64,000 nt of DNA from Leptospira levettii (GTDB lineage Bacteria > Spirochaetota > Leptospiria > Leptospirales > Leptospiraceae). The notes beneath the pieces were generated by a model that did no database searches, was not told the origin of the DNA, and was given only the letters and a program-made list of their open reading frames with translations. The translations under genes were made by a program, and so were the position numbers. Where the stretch lies: positions 1 to 64,000 of the forward strand of contig NZ_NPDM01000004.1 of assembly GCF_002812085.1 (NCBI RefSeq), in the 5' to 3' direction. Of this stretch, positions 18,394-28,053 are shown piece by piece (the stretch's first letter is position 1; the number at the start of each line of letters is the position of its first letter).

Positions 18394-20913
18394 TTAGAGA
18401 ATCTTTTCTGTTTCCAGTTTTGATCTTAAAACAATTTTACTGCCTTGTTTGATTTTTTGATAAATGGACCAAAACAATTCATTGGGAACAAGTCCGTCTT
18501 TGGAAAACTTTGGTTTGATGTGTTTCAAAAGATACATATCTCGCCTTTCCCCGTTTTTATCGACGATTTTTCCTCTATGTTCACATTGGAATAAAAATCG
18601 TACTTTGTCATAGGTAGATTGTGAGATATTGATTTCACCAACAATCCCCGAACTTTCCATACGAGAAGCGGTGTTGACACTACTGCCCCAAATGTCATAC
18701 GCAAACTTAAAACGACCAACAACTCCAGCAATCACAGAGCCTGTGTGAATTCCAATTCGTAGTTCCCAATAGGGAAGATTTAGTTGGGTTTTGATGTCTT
18801 TCATTTGGTCCATAAAGGATCTGATCTCAAGAGCTGCAAGGCATGCGTCGATTGGATTTGTGTAGTTTGGATCTGGTAATCCGCCAGCGCACATATAAGA
18901 GTCACCAATGGTTTTGAGTTTTTCCAATTGGTTTCTTGATATGATTTCATCAAATTGGGTGAAACATGCATCGAGTTCTGTGATGAGTTCGTTTGACTCC
19001 ATGTTTTTTGCAACTTCTGTGAAACCTCGAAAATCAGTGAAGAGGATGGTAGCTTCTTCGAAAGATTTTGGTTCACAATACCCATTGATTTTAATTTCTT
19101 CAGCGACGGACTTAGGAAGGATATTTAATAAAAGTTTTTCTGATTCTTCGCCTGCAAGTTCTGCTTCCTTTTTTGCTTGCTCCAAGAGGATATAACTTCT
19201 ATCTAATTCTTCCGCGAGAGGCCTTGCAAAAACATAAACAAGCAGGTAATTGAATAACACCAATGGAAGTGTAACTAGTGTTATGTGAAATAGGCTTTCT
19301 CCAAATGCTAATTTTTCTAAAAACTTTGGCATTTGTAATAAGCTAGCAAATAAGATAGAAAAGATTCCTAAATTGGCTAGTTTTTGACTGAATCGAATGG
19401 TTCTCCCTGGCAATGAAAATGCACCTAATTTCAATACAGCAAATCCAAGTAAGGTGGTTGGAATGAACAAATAATCAGAAATAGGTGGAATTACAAACCC
19501 ATGCGAAGGAAAAAATGCAGTTAATAAAAATACTCCTGAAAGTAACACCGATCCTAATGCAACCTTTGATTCCTTTGGTAAGAATATCCATCGTTTGCGG
19601 ATTTCTCTTCCTACAATGATAAACGCGAAAAATCCAGCGACACCGAGTAGATACGGCACTATGGAACTTTTATGGATGATTCCATAGTCGTAATGGTAGT
19701 AACCATTGTGTAGGTAAGGTGTGATCGATAAAACAGAACATAGAATTGAAATTAAATCTACAACTCGTAAAGACTTGGGTCTTTCACTTCCAATTGCTTT
19801 TAAAACAAATCGTGATAATATACTTGGTGCAAGTGAAAATATTAAAAAACTAACCTGTGATATACGAAGAAGGATTAAATAATTGAGCTCTAGTTTCGTA
19901 GGGATGGATTGTAAATTATAAAAAGCTGTGATGATGAGAGAAAATGCACATAATTGATTGATCTTTGCTTGTGGGTTACTACCTGCTACAATGATTGCCA
20001 TAAAAATAGCGACAAAAAAAGAAATAGTAGGAGGAAGGGCATGAGGAAACCAATTGTCGTTCAAATAGGCACTATGACTTAAGCCCAATGCCACTGTTCC
20101 ACTGAGAACAATCAGTGAAAAAGAAACCACACCGAACAAAATGTAAAATAATCCATTTCGATCAAACAGAAGTTCATTTACATCGAGAAAATCGGAACGG
20201 AAAATTCCGTAAGCAATTAAGATCAGAGGGATAAAGATAAAAAAGGAACCGGGATACACATTGTACCCAAGTAAAACAGGAGCATTGGAAATTGTCATTA
20301 AAAACAGAACATTATAGCCAATGAATAATGATTTATGAATTCGTTTTAATAATATTTTCCATTGGAATGTAAAAAAAGGCAAAACTAAAACAAAGTAACC
20401 AACGAGTGGTATGATTCCAAATGGTTTTATGAAATTTGTTGCTTTTGGATACTTTCCAAATTGGTAATCAAACCACTCATTATGAAAACCGAGTCCTTGG
20501 AAAAGTCCCACATAACCAAAGATCACACTGATCCAACAAAGATATGTATAATACAAAAATACTTTTTTTCGAGAAAGCGCATAACAAATGTAAAAGTTAG
20601 AAGGCAAAATGAGTAGGATAAAGAGATACAACCAATTGTTCAGTGCCAGTAAGAGTTCACGGTCCATGATCCAAGCTCTAAGCGAGAGTACAAGACCAAG
20701 AATTCCATATCCAAAAAAGGAAATGGCTACATTGAGAGAAAGAATTCTGTCTTCACCACTGGTATGAAATATCCTACGAAAACTGAAAGCGCTTAAAAAG
20801 AAACCAACGACTAGTGAGATAATCCCTGGAATTCCATACGGTAGTTGTAACCAAAAATAGGTCCAGGTGTCTCCAATGGATTCGATATTAGGCAATTGGT
20901 AGGTATATTCCAT
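18394..20913 (-). CDS. Membrane-anchored class III adenylate cyclase
   Basis: The first 580 or so residues hold many hydrophobic spans (roughly a dozen), with no recognised soluble sensor domain. The last 240 residues are a class III nucleotide cyclase domain, preceded by a short helical linker (SEKLLLNILPKSVAEEI). Both metal Asp are present (FTDFRGFT and KTIGDSYM). The purine-selecting pair is Lys (LEKLKTIGD) and Asp (AYDIWGSSVN), which favours ATP over GTP, and the transition-state Asn/Arg are present in NTASRMES. It should make cAMP at the inner face of the membrane as a homodimer. Leptospira encode many such membrane cyclases. The signal sensed by the membrane part is unknown. Confidence 0.88.
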   Translation of the reverse strand: MEYTYQLPNIESIGDTWTYFWLQLPYGIPGIISLVVGFFLSAFSFRRIFHTSGEDRILSLNVAISFFGYGILGLVLSLRAWIMDRELLLALNNWLYLFILLILPSNFYICYALSRKKVFLYYTYLCWISVIFGYVGLFQGLGFHNEWFDYQFGKYPKATNFIKPFGIIPLVGYFVLVLPFFTFQWKILLKRIHKSLFIGYNVLFLMTISNAPVLLGYNVYPGSFFIFIPLILIAYGIFRSDFLDVNELLFDRNGLFYILFGVVSFSLIVLSGTVALGLSHSAYLNDNWFPHALPPTISFFVAIFMAIIVAGSNPQAKINQLCAFSLIITAFYNLQSIPTKLELNYLILLRISQVSFLIFSLAPSILSRFVLKAIGSERPKSLRVVDLISILCSVLSITPYLHNGYYHYDYGIIHKSSIVPYLLGVAGFFAFIIVGREIRKRWIFLPKESKVALGSVLLSGVFLLTAFFPSHGFVIPPISDYLFIPTTLLGFAVLKLGAFSLPGRTIRFSQKLANLGIFSILFASLLQMPKFLEKLAFGESLFHITLVTLPLVLFNYLLVYVFARPLAEELDRSYILLEQAKKEAELAGEESEKLLLNILPKSVAEEIKINGYCEPKSFEEATILFTDFRGFTEVAKNMESNELITELDACFTQFDEIISRNQLEKLKTIGDSYMCAGGLPDPNYTNPIDACLAALEIRSFMDQMKDIKTQLNLPYWELRIGIHTGSVIAGVVGRFKFAYDIWGSSVNTASRMESSGIVGEINISQSTYDKVRFLFQCEHRGKIVDKNGERRDMYLLKHIKPKFSKDGLVPNELFWSIYQKIKQGSKIVLRSKLETEKIL

Positions 20914-20979
20914 CTATGTATCATCTTTTTGCCTGGTGAAGTCTTTCGTAAAGAAATAATTGACAAATAGAGGTTAACT

Positions 20980-21207
20980 GTGGCAGAACCTAACCAATTG
21001 GAAGTTAAGGAGTTGTCCGTATACAAAACAACCATTTGTTATCTTCATTCTCTAACTGGTGTAATAAGGTTGGACTTAGACTCATCCGATTGTTTTGTTC
21101 CTGCAATTCTAAAAACTTTTATGGAAATGGAAATTCCATTTGAAGTGAAACAAATTCCATTGTTGTTTCTCCATACCTTTTCTGGATGGTATCATAGGTT
21201 TCCTTAA
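20980..21207 (+). CDS. Possible small protein, doubtful
   Basis: An open frame of 75 codons starting at GTG with AGAGG seven bases upstream. Its first 45 residues look protein-like, but the last third lies antisense to the end of the PfpI-like gene (89-bp overlap), which is certainly coding on the other strand. No family is recognised. It is listed because of the ribosome site and the otherwise empty 205-bp gap; it may well not be a gene. Confidence 0.22.
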   Translation: MAEPNQLEVKELSVYKTTICYLHSLTGVIRLDLDSSDCFVPAILKTFMEMEIPFEVKQIPLLFLHTFSGWYHRFP

Positions 21208-22279
21208 GTAAGGAAAATGATTTCCCATCCTTTGGAATCAAAACCTTTACATTGATTCCATCACTCTCTGGATTGGTAATATCCGGATAAATGGAAAGGC
21301 CAGACTTCGATTTGATCTGTTTTGTTTGGGAAGCGATCGAAGTTACATCTGATCGATACGTTCGTGCATATGCATCCGCCACTAATGCTAAAGAAACCTC
21401 ATCGATTCCTTCATAAATTGGAATTCCGATTGTTTCATGATTCCAGAAAGACAAATAGTTCTTTGTTGCAAGTAGATAATGATTCCATTTGAATTCGAAC
21501 TTATCACTGTTATGATTCGGATCCCAGGATTCAACACCGTACAATACAGCAGTTTCAGTGGCTTTTTTCTTTCCAACTAATGTTTCGATTAATGCCAAGG
21601 AGATTGGGATGGATGCTGTGACTCCTGAAGTCGTAATCATACGATCGTCATGTACATACCTTTTGTTTTTGGTCCAATTTGTATTTGGAAATGTTTTGAT
21701 TAATTTATCTTTTGCATACCAATGTCCTGTTGCTTCTCTTCTATCCAACAATCCAGAATATGCAAGTGTCCAAACCCCATCACAGATTCCAATGAATGTG
21801 GCACCCATTTCATTTTGTTTTTTTAACCATTTAAGAATGTTTGGATTTTGTGAATTATGAAGAGCAGGAACTATCACAATGTCTGCTCCTTCAGGATGTT
21901 CTTTGTCAAATGCGTCAAAAGAAGTTTCCACCTCTACCGACAATGCTGGGAATAGTTGGACCTTTCCACTTACAGGTGCTATAGCGTATAGTTCAGAAAT
22001 ATCTGCTCGTTTCAAAATCCCATACGGAACCAGAAAGTCAGTGAGTTCGGTAAACTCGTTGTCACTTATGATCGTGATGATGGGTTTTTTGTGTTGTGAT
22101 TTGATTGGAATTTGATTTAAATACTTTTGTTTGGTATGAAAAGGATTGGCAAAGAGGTGAGTGTAAAAAATTCCAAACATAAATATACACAATAGAAATC
22201 GCCTTGTGATAGATTGGAATTGTTTTGTTTTACGATTGTTGAATTGGTTTTGTAAAAGGTTTTGGTTCATACAATTCAT
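21119..22279 (-). CDS. Exported DJ-1/PfpI family protein (class I glutamine amidotransferase-like)
   Basis: Residues 25-45 form a hydrophobic export signal (FLLCIFMFGIFYTHLFA), so the protein is probably periplasmic. The body carries a DJ-1/PfpI fold: PIITIISDNEFTELTDF, the ADIVIVPALHN strand, and the nucleophile elbow GICDGVWTLAYSGLLD with a reactive Cys, followed by ATGHWY as in AraC-associated PfpI proteins. A second segment of about 130 residues (YGVESWDPNHN onward) has no motif I can name. At 386 residues it is much longer than the usual 190-residue PfpI core. It is divergent from an AraC gene with a membrane domain, so that regulator may control it. Substrate unknown. Confidence 0.75.
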   Translation of the reverse strand: MNCMNQNLLQNQFNNRKTKQFQSITRRFLLCIFMFGIFYTHLFANPFHTKQKYLNQIPIKSQHKKPIITIISDNEFTELTDFLVPYGILKRADISELYAIAPVSGKVQLFPALSVEVETSFDAFDKEHPEGADIVIVPALHNSQNPNILKWLKKQNEMGATFIGICDGVWTLAYSGLLDRREATGHWYAKDKLIKTFPNTNWTKNKRYVHDDRMITTSGVTASIPISLALIETLVGKKKATETAVLYGVESWDPNHNSDKFEFKWNHYLLATKNYLSFWNHETIGIPIYEGIDEVSLALVADAYARTYRSDVTSIASQTKQIKSKSGLSIYPDITNPESDGINVKVLIPKDGKSFSLLKETYDTIQKRYGETTMEFVSLQMEFPFP

Positions 22280-22391
22280 TATCGCAAAAAATAAATCTTC
22301 GGTCGTCCTTCTGGATACAGATGGACTCAGAAATGGATGAAATTTTTTTAAAAAAAATAGACATTCGGAAAATGAAGGAGAAAAAGACCTT

Positions 22392-23534
22392 ATGTTTTTA
22401 ATTCCTTTTGCTGGTGCAATCGTATCCTTCCTCCTCTTTTTATCCCACTGGCTCGAAACTTACCAAGTGAGAGGAAAACAAAATAACAAGAACAGAAATC
22501 CTTCCTATGTTTCTCTTTCCAATTTAGAGAAATTTAATGCAAATCTTCTCTATGACTATTCTTCTGCTCTTTTATTTTTAATTGTATCCTTGGTCCAGTT
22601 TCATATGACAGCAGAATTTGCTAATAGCTTTTCATTGTTTCCATATCTATTTGGATTTCATATCCCACTCTTATTACTCATTGGTCCACTTTGTTACCTC
22701 TACTTTGAAAAAATGAGTAACGGATCTATTGATAAGGTCCCTTTCATTCATTTGGTACCATCAATTCTGTCAATTGGATTCATCCTACTCCTAAGAGCAA
22801 CTAACGGAAACGATATAATGAATCTAGGACAATCGAAATTTTGGGGACAAAGTTCGGAAAAATGGATCTTTCTTTTGTTAGGACTCGGTGTTGTTTCCAT
22901 TTTCTTTTATACGTCTCAAATCTTATTCCAATTCGTCAAATGGAGGATACAATCTAAAGAAGATCTAAAAACTTCATTCCCACCTTTTTTACGATTAATC
23001 GTTTATACCACTTCGATCACATTTTTGTTTTTAATTGCTCAAATCTTTTATATGGAAGTATTTTTACTCGCTTGTAGTGGATTATTTCTACTTTTGATTT
23101 ATATTTTTTTGCAGAGAACAAATCGTTTCGAGATGATTCCGAATTTCGAAACGGAAACTAGTGTTGCCCGTTATAAAGAAAGCAGAACCAAAGGAATCGA
23201 TATACAACATGTTATCAAACGATTGGATTATTTGATGAATACTGAACATTTATACACTAACGAAGAATTGACATTACAAACTTTGGCGAGTCGTTTAGAC
23301 TTAGATTCCCATCAACTGTCTGAAATTTTGAATCATAACTTAGGGATTGGCTTTCGAAATTATATCAATGAATTTCGATTAGAAACAGCGGCAAAACTTT
23401 TAAAGGAGAATCCTGGAATGACAATCATAAGTATCATTTATGCTTCCGGATTTAATTCTAAATCGGCATTTCATACTCTTTTCCAAAAAAAATATGGAGT
23501 CACTCCACAGGTTTATCGCAAGAATTTTCTTTAA
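22392..23534 (+). CDS. AraC family regulator with N-terminal membrane domain
   Basis: Residues 1-235 hold seven or so hydrophobic spans; residues 270-380 hold an AraC DNA-binding domain with both helix-turn-helix units (LTLQTLASRLDLDSHQLSEIL and ISIIYASGFNSKSAFHTLF) and the typical KKYGVTPQVYRK end. This 7TM-AraC layout is common in Leptospira and Bacteroidetes and suggests a membrane-tethered transcription factor reading an envelope signal. GGAG lies 11 bases before the ATG. It diverges from the exported PfpI-like gene. Confidence 0.85.
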   Translation: MFLIPFAGAIVSFLLFLSHWLETYQVRGKQNNKNRNPSYVSLSNLEKFNANLLYDYSSALLFLIVSLVQFHMTAEFANSFSLFPYLFGFHIPLLLLIGPLCYLYFEKMSNGSIDKVPFIHLVPSILSIGFILLLRATNGNDIMNLGQSKFWGQSSEKWIFLLLGLGVVSIFFYTSQILFQFVKWRIQSKEDLKTSFPPFLRLIVYTTSITFLFLIAQIFYMEVFLLACSGLFLLLIYIFLQRTNRFEMIPNFETETSVARYKESRTKGIDIQHVIKRLDYLMNTEHLYTNEELTLQTLASRLDLDSHQLSEILNHNLGIGFRNYINEFRLETAAKLLKENPGMTIISIIYASGFNSKSAFHTLFQKKYGVTPQVYRKNFL

Positions 23535-23610
23535 TCAAAACCAAATTTGAATTGCAAAATTGATCTTTTCGGAGGCAATCATTACCGCTAACAAAGTAGG
23601 AGATCTCTCT

Positions 23611-24435
23611 ATGGAAACACGGTTTTTAAAATGGGCTGAAATACTTGATTTTCTGATTTTAATTGGTTCAAGTGTAACGTTGGTAGCTTGGATCTTCGGT
23701 GTTCCCTTATTTTACCATGCAGACGGACCAGTGCTTTCCATTTTTACTTCAATTTCCCTTCTTGTCATTGTTAGTTTGCGATTAGCAACTCGGCATTTTC
23801 AACTTTGGCCATTTACAGCAAATTTGGCATTTCTCATGATCGTTGGGGGAGGGAATATCTCTTCCATATTGATGTTGTTGTCTGCACCTGCCGTACACAT
23901 CAACCCTAAGTCAACACTTGTTATGACCTCAATTTCCACTTCCATTGGACTCATTTTTTTTAGTTTTTACGAGATTCTTTTGTATTTAAGGAGAACACCA
24001 AATCGATTTTGGATTTTGGATGATATTCTGATTCACCTAGCGCTTGTTCCTGGAGGACTTAGTTTAATTGGTCATTTATTTCAGAATCCAAACTATTTAA
24101 GTATGTCAATCGACCCAAGGGTTGGGATCTCTTTATTAGAAATGGCTTTTATGGCTCTACTAGCTCTCTCCACAGTACTTTCGAATCCAAATTTGTTTCT
24201 TTGGAAATTTTTAAAATCTGGCACTGCAAACCAACTCATATTTGTTGGGTTGTTTGTGAATCAATATATAGCTCCAATCATTTATCTAGTGTTAATGCAT
24301 GATGATTGGAAATCGGGAGATTTTGGGCCAGAACTTTTTATCTTTTTTGGTGGAGTGATTGCAACGTTAGGATTTTTGTTATTCCAGGCAAAATTAGAGG
24401 AAAACAATTCTTTGCTAAGAAGTGGAATCAATTGA
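23611..24435 (+). CDS. Integral membrane protein of unknown function
   Basis: A 274-residue protein with seven or eight hydrophobic helices and short loops and no recognisable catalytic motif. I chose the ATG at 23611 (METRFLKWAEIL) because AGGAGA lies seven bases upstream; an in-frame TTG at 23560 would add 17 polar residues. It follows the membrane AraC gene by 76 bp on the same strand and may be its transcriptional partner. The family is not recognised. Confidence 0.65.
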   Translation: METRFLKWAEILDFLILIGSSVTLVAWIFGVPLFYHADGPVLSIFTSISLLVIVSLRLATRHFQLWPFTANLAFLMIVGGGNISSILMLLSAPAVHINPKSTLVMTSISTSIGLIFFSFYEILLYLRRTPNRFWILDDILIHLALVPGGLSLIGHLFQNPNYLSMSIDPRVGISLLEMAFMALLALSTVLSNPNLFLWKFLKSGTANQLIFVGLFVNQYIAPIIYLVLMHDDWKSGDFGPELFIFFGGVIATLGFLLFQAKLEENNSLLRSGIN

Positions 24436-24494
24436 ATCGATGATTCCAAAGTATGGGTTGTCAAAATGTGTGAGCGTGATTATAGCTAACCCCT

Positions 24495-25421
24495 TTATCC
24501 AGTAGGCATTTGGTCTTTTTGTAACATTTGTTCAAAAAATCGTTTGAGCCCAAATAAGAACAAAAACATAAACATCCATGAAATGAACCCCGTAACGAGC
24601 CTCTCACCACCGAATAACCAATGATAGTCGTGAGGAATTGGAGAAACAAAGAATGATTGCATTTTGACAACGTACACCCAACCTGCATGAATACCGATCG
24701 GCAAATAAAGGGACCTAGTATAAATCCATGCATAAGACAGAGCATATCCTACTAAAAACAATCCTATGAATTCCGGAATCAAGATAAGTATATCTTGGAT
24801 AGGCCGGATAAAATGTGTGATCGAAAAAAACAAACTTGTAAAGATCGCTGCTTTTTTCTCACCCCATTCGACAACAAAGGATTGAAGAAGATAACCTCTA
24901 AAGAATAGTTCTTCAACAAAACCAATACAAAATACAGAAAGTAAAAAATAGAAAGAAATCAAATAATCAAATGCTAAAAATTCTTTGGGTGCCCAAGTTG
25001 ATACTCCAAAAATTACTTTGGTGGCAACTACAAAACTGAGGGATGCCATCCCAGCTAAAAATCCTAAAAATAAATCTTTCTTTCGTTTTGATATGTTTTC
25101 CAATCCAAGAGAACGAATCGGTTTTTTTTCTATCCTTTTGTAAAACCAAAGTAACGAAAAGAATAGAATCACTGTTGTTGTCCGTGATAAAATTTTCGAA
25201 TAGGAGAAGGGTTTTAATTCAATCTGGGGATTGTTTTCAGCGATACTATTTTGAATTCCATATAGGAAGAAACTGATGATGAAACTAACGCTGATTACTA
25301 AAGCAAAAAAGTATGTGAATTTTTTAGATGTTTGCATGGGATTCAAACGTAAAGAGGAATGGATTTCGATTTTGTATAGCATTGTTTTGAAAGAAGGAAA
25401 AAAATTGGAATGTTTTCTCAA
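24495..25421 (-). CDS. CPBP family intramembrane metalloprotease
   Basis: A polytopic protein of 308 residues with the CAAX-protease/bacteriocin-processing (CPBP, formerly Abi) motifs: Glu170-Glu171 and Arg175 in FVEELFFRGY, His203 in FSITHF, and His245 in PIGIHAGW. In this family they bind a metal and hydrolyse peptide bonds within the membrane. The start is uncertain: the TTG at 25421 has only a weak GGA upstream, and internal ATGs at residues 14 and 29 (MQTSKKF, just before the first span) are possible. The substrate is unknown; no bacteriocin or prenylated peptide gene is nearby. Confidence 0.82.
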   Translation of the reverse strand: MRKHSNFFPSFKTMLYKIEIHSSLRLNPMQTSKKFTYFFALVISVSFIISFFLYGIQNSIAENNPQIELKPFSYSKILSRTTTVILFFSLLWFYKRIEKKPIRSLGLENISKRKKDLFLGFLAGMASLSFVVATKVIFGVSTWAPKEFLAFDYLISFYFLLSVFCIGFVEELFFRGYLLQSFVVEWGEKKAAIFTSLFFSITHFIRPIQDILILIPEFIGLFLVGYALSYAWIYTRSLYLPIGIHAGWVYVVKMQSFFVSPIPHDYHWLFGGERLVTGFISWMFMFLFLFGLKRFFEQMLQKDQMPTG

Positions 25422-25581
25422 TTCCGGATCGTAATCATTGCTAGGGCAACGACTGAATTTTGTTCAGAAGGAGAAAACCAAACAAAGGTTTGTTTTTAAT
25501 TGAAATCTAGAATGAAACATGGATCAATCCAACCATCACAACATTCTTTTCGGGAAGTGTGATGGTAAAGGGATTGGATCG

Positions 25582-26535
25582 TTAATTGGGGATAAAGATG
25601 GACTCGGCTTCGTTTTGTGATCCTCCTCCTGGATTTAAACAAGTGTTCTCACTGTAAGCAGTTGAAAAGCCACCTTCATCATAATAATTACGTGTTGTTA
25701 ATCCTTGGTCACCTGGATATGTACAACGCCCTGATCTTGTTGGGTTATAAACTGCCATTTGTGCATCACAGTTATTAGCCGTTGCAGGTCCTAATCCCAT
25801 AGTATCATAACATAAGTTAAATGTCCAACCACTGTATGTTAACTTGGCTGAGCTGGATGCAACAACTCCACTATTGGCAATTTGCATATTGTATGTACCA
25901 TCGAAACCACTGATGTGTTTGACCATAATGTAAACAGTTCCCGCATTTAAAGATACTTTGTTAAATTCTGCACCAGTTCTTCTTTTTTCAGCAAAAGGGA
26001 TTGGATTACCACCGAGGGAAGTGAAGTAATATAGGTCTAGATCGGAAAGATTATGACCAAAGGTATTAAACACATGGTTTGCAGTTGTCGCAGTAATTTG
26101 GAAAAAACTTTTATTATCTCTTCCGTCAATAGGACGGAGTAGGTTGACTGGTTGGTTGATAGACCAACTGAGAATAGGTCGATACCGAACTTTGATCGAA
26201 AATAGTATGGTTCCATTCTTTTCGATCACAAAATCAACTGCTTGGTTTTCTGTAATCCCAGGAATGGTTGGCATCGTGAATTGAATTGTATCGGAAGAAA
26301 CAGCGGAAACACCCGTTGCCGTGACGCCACCAATTTTGAGAGTGATCCCTGATAATTTCCCGACAAGTTCACTGTTTTGTAATTGGTTTTGGGAGCCAGG
26401 ATAACCTAAGTCCAGGATGACATCATTTGGTGTTAGAAGGTAAAGGCCAAGAATTGTTAATTCTGTATCAGAATTTTCTTTTTTTCTGCAACCTATGAAA
26501 CAAAAGAGAACGAGGATGATGGAAATGAACCGCAT
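25582..26535 (-). CDS. Putative lipoprotein with IPT-like and pre-peptidase-like regions
   Basis: The protein opens with MRFISIILVLFCFIGC, a lipoprotein signal with the lipobox ending in Cys16. Residues 30-125 look like an IPT/TIG-type beta sandwich (PNDVILDLGYPG, LKIGGVTATGVSAVSSD). Residues 140-220 recall a pre-peptidase C-terminal (PPC) domain (FGHNLSDLDLYYF, VYIMVKHISGFDGTYNMQI). The tail has four Cys. These domain calls are pattern impressions, not certain. It is likely surface- or periplasm-exposed. No partner gene is evident. Confidence 0.65.
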   Translation of the reverse strand: MRFISIILVLFCFIGCRKKENSDTELTILGLYLLTPNDVILDLGYPGSQNQLQNSELVGKLSGITLKIGGVTATGVSAVSSDTIQFTMPTIPGITENQAVDFVIEKNGTILFSIKVRYRPILSWSINQPVNLLRPIDGRDNKSFFQITATTANHVFNTFGHNLSDLDLYYFTSLGGNPIPFAEKRRTGAEFNKVSLNAGTVYIMVKHISGFDGTYNMQIANSGVVASSSAKLTYSGWTFNLCYDTMGLGPATANNCDAQMAVYNPTRSGRCTYPGDQGLTTRNYYDEGGFSTAYSENTCLNPGGGSQNEAESIFIPN

Positions 26536-27295
26536 AGTATATACGATGTTATATGGTACAAAATAATAAGTAAATTCATAATTTAAATTATTTGAATGTT
26601 CTTTTTTGATTTATTTATTTGAAAGTATTACGTAGCGATTTTGATGAATTGACTATAAACAATTTTCACAAAAATCAAAGTCGTTCGTTTTTGGATAGAA
26701 ATTGTATCAGAAGATTAATTTTCATCATTTTTTATTACATGATTCGCAAAATGACACATTTTAATACAATTGGTATCTCCTAAATGGTATATATTATAAG
26801 ATTGGAATACACATCAGAGTCACCAAATGTGAATTGAAGGAATATTGTTTGGTATGCCTACTGGCAACTACGCCAATAGCTGGTTTGGTGATAGATTCTT
26901 TTTGAACAATTGAAGGCAAAAAGCCACAAACATCGAGTTTGCGGAATTCCCCAAGCAACTTGCTTGCGATAATTTACATTCCCTTTTAGATTTTGATACG
27001 AAACAAATTTTGGTTAGATTTTGTAGGGAAGGGAAAATTAATACCGAGCTATTATTTTGGGATCACTAAGTTACATGTTTTGACTCTATCCTTTTGTTAT
27101 CGTGAACAAAGGAAGGATAAATTGCCAGGAGGAAGGAGTCATGTTTCCGAAACCTAAAACACATGATCCGGAAGATCCTTTTCCAATTTGCCTTCTTCAT
27201 GGTGACAATTGAAACTCTTACTAAAAATCGAAAGCGAAAAAGAACTTAAAATTGTTTGTAATATTTAAATTTTGTCTTATAGAATATTTTTTTAG
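26536..27295. other. 760-bp gap with possible gene remnants
   Basis: No complete gene is seen apart from the small ORF listed at 27141. A stretch from 26914 to 27069 is open in one + frame for 51 codons without a start and reads like protein, while the preceding 26850-26910 is open in a different frame. This pattern suggests a decayed gene, but no family is recognisable. The left half (26540-26780) is very AT-rich and featureless. Confidence 0.3.
27141..27212 (+). CDS. Possible 23-residue small protein
   Basis: ATG is preceded at eight bases by AGGAGGAAGGAG, one of the strongest ribosome sites in the window. The product MFPKPKTHDPEDPFPICLLHGD+N is short, Pro/Asp-rich and has one Cys. It might be a real microprotein, a leader peptide, or the surviving 5' end of a deleted gene. 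No downstream gene on this strand follows it; the next gene is convergent. Confidence 0.3.
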   Translation: MFPKPKTHDPEDPFPICLLHGDN

Positions 27296-27913
27296 TTATC
27301 GTTTTAATAATTTAAATCCAATTTCTCTCCCTAATTTTTGAAACATAGCTAGGTTGATCCAAAAGAATGCAAATTCTTCCATGAGCGCAAATTTGTCATT
27401 CCCACCCACATCATAACAATCGGCAAATCCTAAATCCAGTGTGAGTTGTTTTGCGATCTCTTTACCACTTCTTGAATCACCAGCCATAAACATATCGAGG
27501 TTTGTATCACCATATTTTGGATTGAGTAGATTATTGGCACCAGTTGTATTAAAACATTTCACAACATCTTTGGATTGTGTGTGTTTCAGAATGATTTCTG
27601 TCGTCGATGAGTGTAAATTGGAGGGTTCTTTTTGGACCATATTCATTGTATCGATGATGATTTTTCCTGTTGTATCACCTAACGATTTTACGACATTCAA
27701 AGTTTCTTTTGCGGGCGTAGAAATCACTACCACGTCAGATTGTTTGACAGCTACTTCGATGGCACAAGCAGTAATATTCGGAAGTGAGAGAAGTTCTTTG
27801 CCTTTAAAATTCTCTGGATTCCGAACTCCCAAAAAGATTTGATGGCCCTTTTTTGACCAACCCATTGCCAAAGCTCCACCAACATTTCCAGTTCCAATGA
27901 TTGCAATTTTCAT
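27296..27913 (-). CDS. NADP-dependent F420-reductase-like oxidoreductase
   Basis: A 205-residue Rossmann protein of the NADP oxidoreductase/coenzyme F420-dependent family (npdG-like). It starts with the nucleotide-binding loop MKIAIIGTGNVGGALAMGW, followed by GVRNPENF and the second strand motif VVVISTPAKE; CFNTTGANN and MAGDSRSGKE are typical of the family further on. Leptospira are not known to make F420, so it more likely acts as a generic NAD(P)-binding reductase. AAGGAG precedes the start on the minus strand. It is divergent from an HxlR regulator, a frequent arrangement for redox-responsive pairs. Confidence 0.8.
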   Translation of the reverse strand: MKIAIIGTGNVGGALAMGWSKKGHQIFLGVRNPENFKGKELLSLPNITACAIEVAVKQSDVVVISTPAKETLNVVKSLGDTTGKIIIDTMNMVQKEPSNLHSSTTEIILKHTQSKDVVKCFNTTGANNLLNPKYGDTNLDMFMAGDSRSGKEIAKQLTLDLGFADCYDVGGNDKFALMEEFAFFWINLAMFQKLGREIGFKLLKR

Positions 27914-28003
27914 ATATAGAACTCCTTCTTTAAGTCTATAGAGGGATTTATTTTTTTAAATTTGCAATTCGATTTGTATGGAAAATAAACAGTTTTGGAC
28001 TAT

Positions 28004-28038
28004 ACCATGTGTAATGGTGATAAACTTACCAATTGGTA
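28004..28038. promoter_or_regulatory. Two palindromes between reductase and HxlR genes, likely operators
   Basis: ACCAT-GTGTA-ATGGT (28004-28017, arms 5 bp) and the perfect 12-bp palindrome TACCAATTGGTA (28027-28038) lie just upstream of the HxlR ribosome site. HxlR proteins bind such short palindromes in divergent intergenic DNA, so autoregulation plus control of the reductase is plausible. Confidence 0.5.
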
Positions 28039-28053
28039 GGTAGCTGGAGGAAT

